Assembly: GCF_032854445.1 (NCBI RefSeq)
Contig: NC_088306.1
Location: 19,811,764 to 19,875,763, forward strand
From: Liolophura sinensis
Taxonomy: Eukaryota; Mollusca; Polyplacophora; Chitonida; Chitonidae
DNA length: 64,000 nucleotides
Direction: 5' to 3'
The translations under genes and the position numbers were made by a program. Below the pieces are notes generated by a model that saw nothing but the letters and a program-made list of their open reading frames with translations, did not search any database and had not been told where the DNA came from. Shown piece after piece: positions 36,969 through 47,296 of this stretch. Positions within the stretch are counted from its first letter, which is position 1. Each line of letters opens with the position of its first letter.

Positions 36969-37040
36969 TGCCGTGACCAGGATTCGAACCTGGGTTGTCT
37001 CGGCCACAATGAGAAGTCCTAAACACTAGACTATCACGGC
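36969..37040 (-). tRNA. tRNA-His(GTG), damaged D loop
   Basis: G19 of the D loop is T (AGTGTTTA), which removes a base needed for the elbow contact, and A31-C39 is mismatched. Anticodon GTG. It is probably non-functional. Confidence 0.7.
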
Positions 37041-37680
37041 TTACGTACAGTGTGTCCTCGTTTCGCATTTTCTCCCTCACTTGAGAAATTCAAGACTTCT
37101 GACTCAAACGAAACACGTTACGTTCCTTTCAAAGGTGTGTCCTGTCTGACTAATATTCCGTTCAATCCTTCATTAAAAATACGTCTCCCTTAAACAGTCG
37201 CCAATTGATGGAATGATTGCATAACACTGGAAATCAAATATTTTTATACCTTGGCATAATATGTTTCCAATTTCTCTAAATTTAAATGAGTCTTCTGCAT
37301 GAACCTCTCGTATTCTTTGACCAGAAAAACAAATTATTTCAAGCCTTTTTAGCAATAAGTCACAAAACACACATGCTTATTAAATACAACTTACTGATCA
37401 TTGCACCTTTCTATAGGCCACTGCAAATCTTTCTATTGATGCTAGCTCGATCAGCTGTTATAGTCCGGTGATTGCTCACTTCCACTCTTTAACAACAGCT
37501 ATCAAGCTCATATTTTTTTAAAACAACATAGCAGTTTTTCTGGGCATAAAACAAATTGTCAGAATTTAAAAACCAAGCCAGAAGTATTTCGTCTACATCG
37601 GGACTTGTTTAGGAATGGAGCTGGAATAAAAACGGGCATCACATCGTAAGTAACACAGCCATAAAAGACATTCAAATACA

Positions 37681-37718
37681 GCCACAACGAGAAGTCCTAA
37701 CCACTAGGCTATCACGGC
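37681..37718 (-). pseudogene. tRNA-His relic: 5' half only
   Basis: The sequence runs from position 1 to the anticodon stem ('gccacaacgag'). The 3' half, including the T arm and acceptor strand, is deleted. A 'ggctatc' change also alters the D stem. Confidence 0.88.
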
Positions 37719-38504
37719 TTACGTACAGTGTGTCCTCGTTTCCCATTTTCTCCCTCACTTGAGAAATTCAAGACTTCTGATTCAAACTAAACACATTACG
37801 TTCCTTTAAAAGTTCTGTCCTGTCTGCCTTAAAATCTGTTCAATCATTCTTTGTAAATAATTCTGTCTTAAACAGCTAAAAATTGATGGAATGATTGCAT
37901 AACTCCGGAAACGAATTAGTCTTATACCTTGGCAAGGCACGTTTCCACATTCTCTAAATGTAAATGAGTCTTCTGCATATCGCTTTCCTATTCTTTGGAC
38001 AAAAGAAACAGATTATTTTATTTCTTTTTAGCAATGAGGCATAAAACACATACTTATTAAATACAACTTACTGATCACGGCACGTTTCTATAGTGTCATT
38101 TAAATGAGTCTTCTGCATAACGCTATCTTAATCTTTGGAGAGAGAAACAAATTATTTTACGCCTTTTTAGCATTAAGTCACAAAACACATGCTTATTAAA
38201 TACATCTTACTTATCAACGAACGTTTCTATAGGCCAGTGAAAATCTTCGTATTTATGCAAACTCGGTCAGCTGTTATAGATTGGAGATTGCTCAATTTTC
38301 CTGTTAAAAACAGCCATCAAGCTCCAATTTGTTGCCAGAAGATCGCAGTGTTTCTTGGCACCCAACAAATTGTCAAAATTTAAAAACCAAGCCAAAAGTA
38401 CTTCGTCTACATCGGGAAGTGTTTAGGAATCGAGCTGGAATAAAAACGAGCATCACATCGTAAGTAACACAGCCATAAAAGATATTCAAACACAAAATGT
38501 AATC

Positions 38505-38576
38505 TGCCGTTACCAGGATTCGAACCTGGGTTGTCTCGGCCACAACGAGAAGTCCTAACCACTAGACTATCACGGC
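38505..38576 (-). tRNA. tRNA-His(GTG), acceptor mismatch
   Basis: The acceptor 3' strand reads TAACGGC, with one mismatch at pair 6-67. The other arms are consensus. The 5' flank is 'cttaagtac' instead of 'cttacgtac'. Confidence 0.82.
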
Positions 38577-39235
38577 TTAAGTACAGTGTGTAGTCGTTTC
38601 GCATTTTCTCCCTCACTTGAGAAATTCAAGACTTCTGACTCAAACGAAACACGTTGCGTTGCTTTCAAAGGTGTGTCCTGTCTGACTAATATTCCGTTCA
38701 ATCCTTGATTAAACATACGTCTCTCTTAAACAGTCGCCAATTGATGGAATGATTGCATAACACCGGAAACCAATTATTCTTATACACAGGGCCTCACAGT
38801 ATACCTGTTTCCAATTTCTCTAAATTTAAATGAGTCTTCTGCATGACGCTCTCGTATTCTTTGACCAAAAAAAACAAATTATTTCAAGCCTTTTTAGCAA
38901 TAAGTCACAAAACACACATGCTTATTAAATACAACTTACTGATCATTGCACCTTTCTATAGGCCACTGTAATTCTTTCTATTTATGCTAGCTCGATCAGC
39001 TGTTATAGTCCGGTGATTGCTCCCTTCCACTCTTCAACAACAGCTATCAAGCTCATATTTTTCGAAAACAGCGTAGCAGTTTTTCATTCAATCCAACAAA
39101 TTGTCAAAATTTAAAAACCAAGCCAGAAGTACTTCGTCTGCATCGGGACGTATTTAGGAATCGAACTGGAATGAAAACGGGAATCACATCGTAAGTAACA
39201 CAGCCATAAAAGATATTCAAAGACAAAATGTAATC

Positions 39236-39307
39236 TGCCGTGACCAGGATTCGAACCTGGGTTGTCTCGGCCACAACGACAAGTCCTAACCACTAGACTA
39301 TCACGGC
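39236..39307 (-). tRNA. tRNA-His(GTG), anticodon-stem mismatch; last gene of the young array
   Basis: The anticodon stem carries a G28-G42 mismatch (TGTCG). The acceptor, T and D arms are consensus. The T4 terminator is present. The 5' flank is shortened ('ctacgtacatcctcg'). Confidence 0.82.
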
Positions 39308-39370
39308 CTACGTACATCCTCGTTTCGCATTTTCTCCCTCACTTGAGAAATTCAAGACTTTTGACTCAGT

Positions 39371-40154
39371 AGTATGCAGAGTATAGGTTCTGGTATCCCC
39401 CCCCCCCCTTGGGGCCCTCCCCATAACAAAAAGATTCTCCCAACCCCCATTCCCTGAACACCCTCCCCCTGGCAAATAGGGGCTCCCAGCCTCATCTCGA
39501 GGCGTATACACACTATAGGTTCTGGCGCACCCTCACCTTGGCCCCCCTTCCCAGAACAAATAGAGGCCCCCCGTTGGGCGCCTCACCAGCCAAGGCCTAC
39601 ACGCCTATTTACAAGTCTAGCCTACATACACACATTGATATGAGGCGACGTAGTTGGCATTTAACAGATAAGGCGTATAGCCTATATGTAGGCCGGATGT
39701 GTTGCACAACAGGGTGATTCAGCTGATTTTCCCCCCAGGATAGGACTTAAACTACAGCTTTTTATAAAATATAAATGTGACAGTCTTTTTCAGCGTGTCT
39801 TGTTTGATAAGATCCAGTATTTTTAGGAGGATTGGAGATATTCTGTTTATGTGGAAAAGTCCTTCCAATTTAGCCTATGTTTCGTGGGTCTGGGATATAT
39901 CTCAGCCGGCTGACAGAGGTGTAAATGGCGCTGTATGTAAGGGGTGTATTCATATACTGCGTATATAAGGGGATGTTTGCTAGCTCAAATCCAGATTTGG
40001 TCTCCTGTATATGTAGTATATGAATACATTACCTACATAGAGCGCCGGGCTCTGCGCACTTCTAAGGAATCTGCAACTTTCGACAGTTTCGGAGGCAGAG
40101 AGACCTTACCAAGGGGTGTTGTAGACGGCCCAATGGTGGTGGGATGTGTCAGCG
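39371..40154. other. intergenic, C-rich stretch with a diverged tandem repeat
   Basis: It holds a run of 12 C (39,397-39,408) and two diverged copies of a block of about 130 bp. Both start with 'tataggttctgg' (39,382 and 39,514) and continue into 'cttgg' plus C-rich sequence and 'aacaaa'. From 39,640 to 40,150 I recognise no gene and no mobile element. Confidence 0.6.
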
Positions 40155-40228
40155 CCAATTAACCCCCCTAACGGTGGGTCGCTAGCGCAAAAAATCCGGA
40201 GCCCGCCGTTAGGGTGGTGATTAATTGG
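40155..40228. repeat. imperfect inverted repeat (hairpin)
   Basis: The left arm 'ccaattaacc...taacggtggg' (40,155-40,179) and the right arm 'cccgccgtta...ttaattgg' (40,202-40,228) are near-perfect reverse complements around a loop of about 22 bp ('gctagcgcaaaaaatccgga'). It lies between the C-rich block and the Polinton genes. Confidence 0.8.
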
Positions 40229-40298
40229 TAACAGGTTAAGCTATAAACCAGGCCTTTTGCTTTTTTGCACCATGGGTTCGAGTCCCACACCGGGCAGA
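40201..40298 (+). other. tRNA-like sequence with perfect B box
   Basis: GGTTCGAGTCC at 40,274-40,284 matches the Pol III B box. It is flanked by a 4-bp T-type stem (TGGG/CCCA) and followed by ACCGGGCA, whose GGGC could pair with GCCC at 40,201. An A-box-like 'tgattaattgg' lies at 40,218. The span of about 97 nt is too long for a plain tRNA and the anticodon arm is unclear, so it may be a tRNA relic, an intron-containing tRNA or a SINE head. Confidence 0.35.
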
Positions 40299-40308
40299 AG
40301 AGCTTTTT

Positions 40309-40959
40309 TCAGCTTTCATCGATCTCTACGGCGTTGAATGCCTTACGAGACTTGGCGCGTATCTTCTGCTTCAGATCAGAGTAATTCTTGAGCTCCTGAA
40401 CGATTTGTTTGAACACTACGTCTAAAATAACACCATCGGATAATGCAGTAGATACCTGCGCACGGATGCTGTTAAGTTTGGCCTCAGCCAACAACCGTAT
40501 ATCGTTATATTTCTTGGCCTTTGCGTGAAGTCGGCGGCTAACGAATTTTCCGGCGACATTTAAGAAACCGCAAGCTAGGGCCGCAGCTTCCATGGCAAAG
40601 ACAGCAGGGGTTGCAATTATCGTTGTGAGTAGCCCCACGCCAGCAACCCCTAGGCCCAAACCGGCCGTGAGCATGGCTGAATTAAGGGCCTCGGTGGCCA
40701 AGACACCACGCCGGTACTTTTTGTACAAGGCCCGGCGGAGATCTCGATCAAATTCAGGCTGCCTCTGTATTTCGCTGATATACTGCAGGCGATGGGCGTG
40801 CGCCACGCCCTCCGGCGGCGCGGTCGGTGATAAGGGGTTTTCAACCATAATCGTCGGCGCCGTCGGGGCCAAGGGGTGGTCATCCGTAATCGTCGGCAAG
40901 GAGTCTTCATCCGTGATTGTCGGGTACAGTCGCCCCATATTGTCCGTCTTACGAATCAA
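40309..40959 (-). CDS. Polinton-associated hydrophobic protein (216 aa)
   Basis: The frame is uninterrupted. The N-terminus is a Pro/Thr/Asp-rich tail with short repeats (PTITDEDSLPTITDDHPL). A charged helix follows (about 60-85), then a Gly/Ala-rich hydrophobic block (about 97-145) that could be two membrane helices, and a basic, helical C-terminus. I associate this layout with Polinton virion or membrane proteins, but no catalytic motif is present and the function is unknown. It overlaps the end of the upstream gene by 11 bp, which supports co-transcription. It is one of the few unbroken Polinton genes here. Confidence 0.65.
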   Translation of the reverse strand: MIRKTDNMGRLYPTITDEDSLPTITDDHPLAPTAPTIMVENPLSPTAPPEGVAHAHRLQYISEIQRQPEFDRDLRRALYKKYRRGVLATEALNSAMLTAGLGLGVAGVGLLTTIIATPAVFAMEAAALACGFLNVAGKFVSRRLHAKAKKYNDIRLLAEAKLNSIRAQVSTALSDGVILDVVFKQIVQELKNYSDLKQKIRAKSRKAFNAVEIDES

Positions 40960-41781
40960 TAACGTCGGTTAGCTCTAAATTGTCATCGGGACTACTAACA
41001 CGAAAGTGTCGAAGGCCTATGCCGCACTCTAAATAGATTGCATCGAGATTTAAAACGCCCCCTGTGACGACTCGTATATCCTCGAGAGAGCTCCGGATGA
41101 CTTGGTCGCCCTGGGCCGGTAATTTGATCATAAGTCTGAGATATTTTGTATCGTGCTCCGCAGGCAACCTTATTTTCAACCCGGTAATCAAAGTGCAACG
41201 GCGACTGCCCGCGCCAAGTATGAGGCCGAAGATCAGTATAGATCCAGGGTTTAGTGGTAGTGCGGCCTTAAAATCGGTTTGCGCGGAAAGACGCACGGCC
41301 TCTCCCAGCCCCAACATTAGTACGAAGCGGCCTCTTCTGTGCCAATCTAGATAACAGCTGCCGGCTGGTACATACGACACGAAATAGATTCCGGAGTTGA
41401 AAACTTTTTTCACATCAGCTATAGTGGCCTGGACCGACATCGGGGTCACCTTCACATCTATCAACCAATCGGGGTCGCGAGCTCTGGTAAGAACAAAGCG
41501 GTCTTCAAAGCGAATTAATGAGAGTTTTTGTTCTTCATTCACCTCAGACGGCGACCTGCGCTCTTGCTCTGCAGTGGATGAGACATCTTCAAGGCAAACG
41601 TGGCAGGTTCTGCTTGCCACACCCCCCCCCCCCCCCGTAATCTTTTTGCGCTTGTACTTTGAAACTGGAAGGCGTAGATTTTACCTTCCTGGCCTTGAAG
41701 TTCGAACTCCGACACATCTGCCAAGTCGCTTAAAGACAGGCACGCCTTAAACCTGGGACCGACTGCGTCCACCATACTCAT
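40949..41781 (-). pseudogene. Polinton protein of unknown function, split at a C/G homopolymer
   Basis: An upstream piece starting MSMVDAVGPRFKACLSLSD (41,781) and a downstream piece of about 215 residues are in different frames on either side of a run of 15 C (41,622-41,636). The downstream part is rich in beta-type hydrophobic patterns (DRFVLTRARDPDWLIDVKV, FYLEC-like segments) and ends ELTDVIDS. Homopolymer length errors are common in sequencing, so the break may not be real. The location between the hydrophobic protein and the candidate minor capsid protein suggests a virion role; that is inference. Confidence 0.55.
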
Positions 41782-41815
41782 TGTATTTCTAGGGTAGCAC
41801 TGAGGTACCCTACAT

Positions 41816-42430
41816 TCATATACTTGCCGTGTCTAAAAGTGCCACGGTCAAGTCGGCGCGCAAGGTTTTGTACTGTGGGTTGGGAAATGAAACCGTCTTC
41901 CCATAGTTAATCCCTTCACCAGTCACGGCGATGGATTTAAGTAGTGTTGAACCGCCGCCGAAATCTGAGGTTATCCTCACGTTTTCTAAGGTGCTCAGTT
42001 CATCTAAATGCACGAAGACTTCCTTGTGTGAGACCAAGTTAGGTAGCTTTTCACCCTCCACAGTCCCCCCTATGGGCGTCATCCCGTCGGAGAACCCTAA
42101 GATGGGGACAAGCTCTTGGAGTATTATAAAGGCATTTCTAGGGAGGGTAAGGACTAAGCGGCCCGTGGCTTCATTCAATCCCAGAGAAACCCCATGGGGG
42201 CGGAATATACCCTTGTCCAGCGTAGAGACATTGTAGTAGCCCGTCGGCACTTCAACACGTTTGCCCTCAAGCAAGAAGCCCACTCCGGAGGGGATATTCA
42301 CCCAGGCTGGGTAGAATGTTATCTCGCGAAGGGCGGTTTTAAGGCAGCCGTCGAGGTTGTTAAGGGCATGAGGCAGCGTGTGCTGTGCCCCATTTAGAAT
42401 GTCAGTCAATGTGATGAACATCTTAGCCAC
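41816..42430 (-). CDS. candidate Polinton minor capsid (penton) protein
   Basis: The 204-residue frame is uninterrupted. The Met at 42,430 is back to back with the divergent gene at 42,432. The sequence is mostly short beta-type segments (ALREITFYPAWVNI, VEVPTGYYNVSTL, GRLVLTLPRNAFIIL, LVPILGFSDGM) without transmembrane helices or enzymatic motifs. That would fit the single jelly-roll minor capsid protein that Polintons encode next to other structural genes. The assignment is by size, position and texture only. A fibre-like or other structural protein is possible. Confidence 0.5.
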   Translation of the reverse strand: MAKMFITLTDILNGAQHTLPHALNNLDGCLKTALREITFYPAWVNIPSGVGFLLEGKRVEVPTGYYNVSTLDKGIFRPHGVSLGLNEATGRLVLTLPRNAFIILQELVPILGFSDGMTPIGGTVEGEKLPNLVSHKEVFVHLDELSTLENVRITSDFGGGSTLLKSIAVTGEGINYGKTVSFPNPQYKTLRADLTVALLDTASI

Positions 42431-42431
42431 G

Positions 42432-43663
42432 ATGAACAGCGAGGATTACAGGTTCAATAGAGAGGCCACTTACAAGGCCGGGGCATTTCATAGTATCCAA
42501 ACCCACGCAGAGCAGTTCACGCGATTTGACATCTACATCGATGAAAAGAAGGCCTTTTCAGTCCAGTTCACAGGTGTTGGCCAAGTACCGGCTGCCAAAG
42601 ATAACCGACAATGAAATTGTTCGGGCCTGGAACACCAATCCTATGCAATTCTGGCAGAACCAAGTGATCTTCGCGGTCTGGTGCGCAACCACGGGCTGCG
42701 GCGTCTCTGCAAAAGACCATCTTCTCGCCCCCGACCAACGAATAAGGGCCCTGTACACGTTCCATGTGTATTGCCAAGTTAGGCGGATCTTGGAAGAGAT
42801 CCAGGTCCCCCTGCCCCTACGACGAGAGGGCCTATGAGAGGATTTGTAGGGAGTTCCGCGTAGATGCGCACACAGACTGGAGACGCAGAGGGGTGAATCA
42901 CGGCCTCGGAGTGGCATATTACTATGTCACGAGAACAGGCTACAGCCCCATTGGCGATGGGACCTTCGATCCGAGCAGGATGTCGTTCTCTAGAAAGCCT
43001 ACAGCCCTCCACGTCGACTACATCGAGCAGGACGCCGAGGAGGCTTGGGCGTCGTTCATTGTCGACAAATCCCAAGGATTCACGCAGCCGGGCGTAGAGC
43101 GCCTAAACGATTCCATAAGGACATACGTGTGGGCTGTTTTAGGCGCCCAAGCGCAAACAAGGGCGCGTATTCTAGGCACGGGCACAGCCTTCGACGCGCA
43201 AAAACATTTTGCCGCGAACGTTGAAGACGCCATTTCCTCTCCGATCGACTTTCCGTCTGCTATCAAACGCTACCAGGGCGTGCTACAGTATGCCGGGAGC
43301 GCTGTAGACTTTGTGTATGGCATAGGCCTATATATGGCCCCCAGCAACATGCTTCTGCAGATCGGCCATGTAGTGAACTACAACAACAAAATCGTCGTGG
43401 CCACAGAGGATCAGAAGCTAGGCGCCAATGAGGGTGTGAACGCCAAAGTGCCGCCCACTTTGTACAAGCGCGCACCATCCCACGGGATCGTTGAGCCACA
43501 AGAAAGCGTCCCACCACCCACCGCGCGCGTTGAGCATGTTGCTGCCGCCGGAGGCAAACAAGAATCCCTATTTTCAAGCCAAAAGAATCACGATGCGGAG
43601 AAGACAGCTATCGTCGTCGCTGGGGTTGGTATCGGCTTACTGCTGCTGTGGACTATGCGTTAA
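42432..43663 (+). pseudogene. Polinton virion-type protein with C-terminal membrane anchor, broken
   Basis: The gene starts with MNSEDYRFNREATYKAG. A frameshift near 42,575 moves it to a second frame (KITDNEIVRAWNTNPMQFW). A deletion with frameshift at 42,817 joins it to the third piece, which begins YDERAYERICREF and runs to 43,663. The third piece ends in a single hydrophobic segment (TAIVVAGVGIGLLLLWTMR) as a tail anchor. Its 3' end overlaps the convergent minus-strand gene by 27 bp. I recognise it as a recurrent Polinton ORF of unknown role. The break at 42,817 coincides with the edge of the internal duplication. Confidence 0.6.
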
Positions 43664-44507
43664 ATACTTGCGAGCAGCCACGAGCATTAGGCTACCTACT
43701 GCGACGACTAGAGCCCAGACATTATCGGCCAGCCACCCAGCCGCTTTCCCGAGAAAGTTCAGTAGCCAGGACACGATACTGCCAATAATACCCGGAATCG
43801 CAGCAGCAGCCTTCCCAGCCAGCTTGCCAAGGGCGCGCACCAGGGACTGGAGATGCTTTTTCACCCATTCCTTAAGACCTAGCCCGTCCGATGGAGGTGG
43901 CGTTGGCTGGATGCCCCCGTCGGACCCGCCAGTCAGCGCCAACTTTGTCGCTAGCCCCAGTGTCGAGATCGCCATCCCAATTGCCGTGAGAATGGAGACC
44001 ACGGTTATTCCCTGCTCCCGGAAGAGGGTGCGGACGCGTTTGGCCAGAGTGGTATCCTTGTGTAGGATGCAATCGATCGTCTGCTTGATGCGGCGTATTT
44101 GCGTTCGCAGGGCTTCGCCCGTTAAAGAGGCTGGGCCACCCTCTCGTCCTCAAGATTCCTTATCCGGTCTGCGATCCGGCGCCGGGAGAATTCATCAGTG
44201 GCCTCCTCCAACTTCTGTTTTTCTTTTGCGATGTCCTTATCGAGACTTGACAGCTTGGCGAGGTTATTCGTGTGTTCGCCTTCCGAGGTCTGCAGTGCCT
44301 TGTCAAGAAGTTCTCGCATGGGAACAGGAGGGTCGTTTATCGTTGAAAGAGCCCCCTCGACCTCACTATCCGTCAAGCTTGTTTCCATTATGTGGACAGC
44401 ATCAGCGGCCTTGTTCGCTGGTTGGTTTAAGTCCTTCAGCTCCATGGTATCTGCCTCGGCGGCCACGGCACCGAGTTCTGAAATCGCAGTCTCCAGGGCT
44501 GCGACTC
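42817..44507. repeat. internal tandem duplication of the Polinton, copy A
   Basis: The 1,691-bp block covers the 3' part of the plus-strand tail-anchored gene and most of the minus-strand coiled-coil/membrane gene. It is repeated almost without change at 44,510-45,906. The junction between copies is 'ctgcgactcgg' followed by 'ctacgacgag'. Confidence 0.9.
43637..44507 (-). pseudogene. Polinton coiled-coil/membrane protein, copy A (5' truncated, frameshifted)
   Basis: Read from the right, the N-terminal part (44,507 to 44,122) is a charged, coiled-coil-like segment (RELLDKALQTSEG, KDIAKEKQKLEEATDEF). A frameshift follows near 44,130. The second part continues with a charged region and a hydrophobic end from MVSILTAIGMAISTLGLA (44,002) through GKAAAAIPGIIGSIVSWLL to the stop at 43,637. 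The hydrophobic helices suggest a membrane-active virion component. This copy lacks its own start because the duplication junction at 44,508 cuts it. Confidence 0.6.
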
Positions 44508-44509
44508 GG

Positions 44510-45906
44510 CTACGACGAGAGGGCCTATGAGAGGATTTGTAGGGAGTTCCGCGTAGATGCGCACACAGACTGGAGACGCAGAGGGGTGAATCACGGCCTC
44601 GGAGTGGCATATTACTATGTCACGAGAACAGGCTACAGCCCCATTGGCGATGGGACCTTCGATCCGAGCAGGATGTCGTTCTCTAGAAAGCCTACAGCCC
44701 TCCACGTCGACTACATCGAGCAGGACGCCGAGGAGGCTTGGGCGTCGTTCATTGTCGACAAATCCCAAGGATTCACGCAGCCGGGCGTAGAGCGCCTAAA
44801 CGATTCCATAAGGACATACGTGTGGGCTGTTTTAGGCGCCCAAGCGCAAACAAGGGCGCGTATTCTAGGCACGGGCACAGCCTTCGACGCGCAAAAACAT
44901 TTTGCCGCGAACGTTGAAGACGCCATTTCCTCTCCGATCGACTTTCCGTCTGCTATCAAACGCTACCAGGGCGTGCTACAGTATGCCGGGAGCGCTGTAG
45001 ACTTTGTGTATGGCATAGGCCTATATATGGCCCCCAGCAACATGCTTCTGCAGATCGGCCATGTAGTGAACTACAACAACAAAATCGTCGTGGCCACAGA
45101 GGATCAGAAGCTAGGCGCCAATGAGGGTGTGAACGCCAAAGTGCCGCCCACTTTGCACAAGCGCGGACCACACGATACTGCCAATAATACCCGGAATCGC
45201 AGCAGCAGCCTTCCCAGCCAGCTTGCCAAGGGCGCGCACCAGGGACTGGAGATGCTTTTTCACCCATTCCTTAAGACCTAGCCCGTCCGATGGAGGTGGC
45301 GTTGGCTGGATGCCCCCGTCGGACCCGCCAGTCAGCGCCAACTTTGTCGCTAGCCCCAGTGTCGAGATCGCCATCCCAATTGCCGTGAGAATGGAGACCA
45401 CGGTTATTCCCTGCTCCCGGAAGAGGGTGCGGACGCGTTTGGCCAGAGTGGTATCCTTGTGTAGGATGCAATCGATCGTCTGCTTGATGCGGCGTATTTG
45501 CGTTCGCAGGGCTTCGCCCGTTAAAGAGGCTGGGCCACCCTCTCGTCCTCAAGATTCCTTATCCGGTCTGCGATCCGGCGCCGGGAGAATTCATCAGTGG
45601 CCTCCTCCAACTTCTGTTTTTCTTTTGCGATGTCCTTATCGAGACTTGACAGCTTGGCGAGGTTATTCGTGTGTTCGCCTTCCGAGGTCTGCAGTGCCTT
45701 GTCAAGAAGTTCTCGCATGGGAACAGGAGGGTCGTTTATCGTTGAAAGAGCCCCCTCGACCTCACTATCCGTCAAGCTTGTTTCCATTATGTGGACAGCA
45801 TCAGCGGCCTTGTTCGCTGGTTGGTTTAAGTCCTTCAGCTCCATGGTATCTGCCTCGGCGGCCACGGCACCGAGTTCTGAAATCGCAGTCTCCAGGGCTG
45901 CGACTC
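44510..45906. repeat. internal tandem duplication of the Polinton, copy B (297-bp deletion)
   Basis: It matches copy A with an offset of 1,693 bp up to about 45,165, then jumps to an offset of 1,399 bp. It therefore lacks the equivalent of 43,473-43,769, the converging 3' ends of both genes. Only scattered differences (such as TTTGTACAAG/TTTGCACAAG) separate the copies, so the duplication is recent or an assembly artefact. Confidence 0.9.
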
Positions 45907-45991
45907 CTGATGTTGTTGTCCTCTTGGGCGTCGTCGAACGCCTTGTCACCAATGTCAATGTCTGCCACAATCTTCGTATTGAACATTGCAA
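45169..45991 (-). pseudogene. Polinton coiled-coil/membrane protein, copy B
   Basis: This copy keeps its N-terminal end (from 45,991; TTTSGVAALETAISEL) and carries the same frameshift as copy A (here near 45,530), so the frameshift is older than the duplication. Its C-terminal membrane part is cut by the 297-bp deletion after GKAAAAIPGIIGSIV. Its 5' end overlaps the start of the divergent capsid gene. Confidence 0.58.
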
Positions 45992-47296
45992 GGTATGCCT
46001 TCAATACAACAATGGATGCATACGGACGCAGGCTAAACCCCTTCAGAACACTCCGTAAGCCTCTCGAGGAACAAGGTGTACGGCAGTCCTTGGTCGTCAC
46101 CAACAACCCGAGTACGATCGACCAGAATCAACAACTCTTGGTCCGCTTCCCCAACCTCGGCACAAATGACGTCATTGTGCCCGGTACCGTGCACTTGGCC
46201 TTCTCGATTGCGATCAATTCATCCGAAGCGAACGCCACAGTGGTCGGGAATCTCGGACGCGCAGTAGTCAAGATAACCACGATCAGAATCAGCGGGAATG
46301 AGGTAATGTCCATCGACGACTGATGTGTTTCATTGCTATGGCGACTTATGGCTGACCAAAAACGAACGGCAGAATGCGGCCTACCAAGGCATCGGCAGCG
46401 AAAACATGCTTAAACTTCGAGTCGGAGGGAAGGACGCAAGTGACGACGATGCTGGAGAAAATGCCATCCCTCGCGCCTTTGGCAACCGGTTCCAACTCCC
46501 GCTAGACTTTGAGCTTCTAGATAGCCACATGCCATTCTACCAGAGTGCCTTGGCCGACCGACTGGAGTACGAACTGACGCTCAACGATTACGGCCGGGTC
46601 ATCCAGACAACAGACAATGCCGACGCGATTTACACCATCGACAACATCAGCCTGGAGTTCGATATGGTCACCGAAGAGGAGCTCGCAAGACAGATCCGCA
46701 CCCAGTTTGCCGGGGGCGTCTCCATTCTGTATGATCGCGTCCTCCGCCACCGAAAGTTTGTGAAGGACAAGTCTGAAACTCTCTGGAACATAAACCTGAA
46801 CACGCCCGCGAGAGCAATGAAGGGCATCCTCATGCTCTTCAAGACTAAAGGAACCCGTGGAGGAGGAGGTCGGAATCCTTCTACAACCCGAAGATCAGCA
46901 AAGTAGAAGTCACAATAGAAGGGGTCCCCAATCAGCTGTAAGGCCAGGGCATGCGGGCGTACCAGCAGTGGGGCGAGGTCCAGAGGTTCTTCGCCAGCTC
47001 ACCCCTTAAGAAGCGAGACCCTGAGGTGGCCAGGGTCGTAAAAGACTTAGGCCTGGCAGACGTCTCCCTGGAAGAGTTCTTGACGCACAAGCACACCTTC
47101 TGGCTTGACCTTCGGCCAAGCGACGATGACGAGCTCCATGGCAGTGGGAGGCGCGTTCTGAACGCCAGCGAGGGATTACGATACAGGTGACAAAAGAGAG
47201 AGAAGATCCTGGTGTGTGTTGAACGTATATCTATATGTGATCATGGAGGCAAAGCTGTACATCCAGAAAGGTAGATTTGTTAGCGCGCTTTATTGA
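45958..47296 (+). pseudogene. Polinton major capsid protein, degraded
   Basis: Double-jelly-roll type capsid protein of Polintons, recognised from conserved segments such as QSLVVTNNPSTIDQNQ, LDFELLDSHMPFYQSAL, LEYELTLNDYGRVI, ILYDRVLRHRKFV and NLNTPARAMKGILMLF. The start is taken at 45,958 (MSATIFVLN); 45,952 is possible. Breaks: a frameshift near 46,320 after EVMSIDD, a frameshift near 46,855, an in-frame TAA at 46,939-46,941, and frameshifts near 47,172 and 47,213. The natural end (GRFVSALY then TGA) is at 47,294-47,296 and overlaps the ATPase start. The expected intact size is about 440 residues. It would build the icosahedral shell; this copy cannot. Confidence 0.82.

Larger units (their letters stand above)
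36913..39370. repeat. tRNA-His tandem satellite, segment C (right edge of the young array)
   Basis: About three and a half units follow. They are visibly more diverged than those of segments A and B, for example 'attgcacctttctatagg', 'ggcataaaacaaattgtc' and 'atacacagggcctcacag'. The array stops inside a unit at about 39,366 ('ttcaagacttttgactca'). Confidence 0.9.

Noticed and set aside
39308-39511. 67-codon Gly/Pro-rich frame over the C-rich stretch
   Set aside because: Low-complexity composition and overlap with the array edge; no sign of a real gene.
43491-45281. Long plus-strand frame of 596 codons across the Polinton duplication
   Set aside because: It strings together antisense of the coiled-coil gene, a piece of the tail-anchored gene and duplication junctions. 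Only the YDERAYER segment is genuine coding sequence.
45223-45957. N-terminal 245 codons in frame with the capsid gene
   Set aside because: They are antisense to the coiled-coil gene copy B. The capsid reading starts at 45,958.
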